64,000 nt of DNA, taken from the NCBI GenBank assembly GCA_903871875.1, contig CAIQIR010000019.1, forward strand, positions 1-64,000, given 5' to 3'. Within the stretch, counting starts at the first letter, position 1. Every line of letters begins with the position of its first letter. Below, one piece after another: positions 63,365 to 64,000 of the stretch. The translations under genes and the position numbers were made by a program. The stretch is from an uncultured Schlesneria sp. GTDB taxonomy: Bacteria > Planctomycetota > Planctomycetia > Planctomycetales > Planctomycetaceae. The notes below the pieces were generated by a model, which was given only the letters and a program-made list of their open reading frames with translations, did no database searches and was not told where the DNA came from.

Positions 63365-64000
63365 TTACAACTCGAAACCCGCGCGGTATTCACGAGTGAT
63401 GTACTGATTGCTGGCTTCATCATTGGTGATCTTCATCTTTTCACCATCCCACATCACCTTTTTGCCGGCTCGCATGGCGACGTTGCCCAGCAGCACGGTT
63501 TCTGTCAAGCGGCCTGCGTAGGAGAAGTTCGACGCCGCCAATTCGGGCTTGTTTTGCTTGATGGCGTTGGCGAACTCGGTGAAATGGCCCGGTGAAACGA
63601 TGTATTCGGGCTTCTTCAGATCCTTGAAGTTGTCTTTCGGCAAAATCACGTATTCTTCGTGGTAATCCTTGGGAGAGAAAATCCGGCCTTTTTCTCCGAT
63701 GACCAGCGAACCGCTGGCTCCCATCGTTTCACCCAGCAATAGGGCTTCGTCCGGGCGGTTACCGCCGTCGTACCAGTTCAGCGTGCAGGGGCCGAACTTG
63801 CCGCGTGGTCCGAATTCGAACTTGATCATCGATCGTTTGGGGTACGATTCGTTACGGGCTTCGCCTTCCCAAGCGGGATCGGGGAACGCTTCGATGCTGA
63901 TGGGATTGAACAGCTCCAGGGCCTTCACCGACATATTCATCGTGTGACAAGCCATGTCGCCCAGCGCACCGGTTCCGAAGTCCAGCCAGCCGCGCCAAGC
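63365..64000 (-). CDS. Gfo/Idh/MocA family oxidoreductase, partial
   Basis: Only the C-terminal 211 residues lie in the window; the frame is open to the edge at 64000 and reads AWRGWLDFGTGALGDMACHT, the conserved WRxWxDFGTGALGDxGCH segment of planctomycete secreted Gfo/Idh/MocA proteins. The rest is the family C-terminal alpha/beta domain, with WYDGGNRPDE and SPGHFTEFANAIKQNKPELA. The NAD-binding Rossmann part is outside the window. The family oxidises or reduces sugars or related substrates with NAD(P). The gene is followed by a terminator. Confidence 0.93.
   Translation of the reverse strand, partial: AWRGWLDFGTGALGDMACHTMNMSVKALELFNPISIEAFPDPAWEGEARNESYPKRSMIKFEFGPRGKFGPCTLNWYDGGNRPDEALLLGETMGASGSLVIGEKGRIFSPKDYHEEYVILPKDNFKDLKKPEYIVSPGHFTEFANAIKQNKPELAASNFSYAGRLTETVLLGNVAMRAGKKVMWDGEKMKITNDEASNQYITREYRAGFEL

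Overview
The window looks like a chromosomal segment of a planctomycete (phylum Planctomycetota). The reasons are three kinds of protein largely typical of that phylum: PSCyt2/PSD1 (DUF1549/DUF1553) proteins, Tat-exported DUF1501 proteins, and ECF sigma factors paired with membrane proteins. Also in keeping are many secreted TPR or hypothetical proteins and single housekeeping genes (prfB, hisA, purC, queG) outside their usual operons. No rRNA, tRNA, CRISPR array, insertion sequence or prophage was found. Genus was not determined.

Layout. 1-9400: the orphaned last repeat of a WD40 protein, a TPR/peptidase-MA protein, an OmpA-type lipoprotein with a clear terminator, prfB with its programmed +1 frameshift, a secreted unknown, a DUF420 membrane protein, a LutA-like Fe-S protein and a small HExxH membrane protein. 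9584-13668: pyruvate dehydrogenase E1 and E2 (aceE-aceF). 13784-15261: a small Cys-containing ORF and an enolase-superfamily enzyme.

15622-30607: a 15-kb minus-strand flagellar cluster. In transcription order it is fliG, fliL, fliM, fliN, fliO, fliP, fliQ, fliR, flhB, flhA, fliA, an 88-residue Cys-motif protein, a coiled-coil protein, a lipoprotein, motA, motB and a coiled-coil/TPR protein. It encodes the C-ring switch, the export gate, the flagellar sigma factor and a stator. Several parts are unusual: FliM lacks the usual CheY-binding N-terminus, FliL has a His-rich linker, and MotB has a degenerate OmpA domain. flhF and flhG are absent between flhA and fliA.

30894-34660: a TPR protein, hisA and an APC permease. 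34628-40319: a minus-strand operon that is my best candidate for an undescribed system. It holds a PSCyt2-PSD1 protein, a DUF1501 protein, an ECF sigma factor, and then a second PSCyt2-PSD1 protein whose N-terminus looks like a membrane anti-sigma domain and whose start overlaps the sigma stop by ATGA. 40658-43553: a PHP/CehA-type hydrolase and a GH10-like protein. 43784-45595: purC, a membrane protein and a small unknown. 46512-49364: a second DUF1501 protein and an FMN-dependent alpha-hydroxy-acid oxidase.

49486-52777: a plus-strand set of ECF sigma factor, four-helix membrane protein, class-C-beta-lactamase-like serine hydrolase and secreted unknown. 52823-56472: queG and a large secreted unknown. 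56579-61424: two membrane VWA proteins, one BatA-like and one carrying two VWA modules. 61706-64000: an ABM-like protein, an MDR oxidoreductase, and the C-terminal part of a Gfo/Idh/MocA oxidoreductase cut by the window edge.

Start codons were chosen from Shine-Dalgarno matches, signal peptides and family N-termini. Where they are ambiguous the entry says so. Family assignments come from reading motifs, not from database searches.
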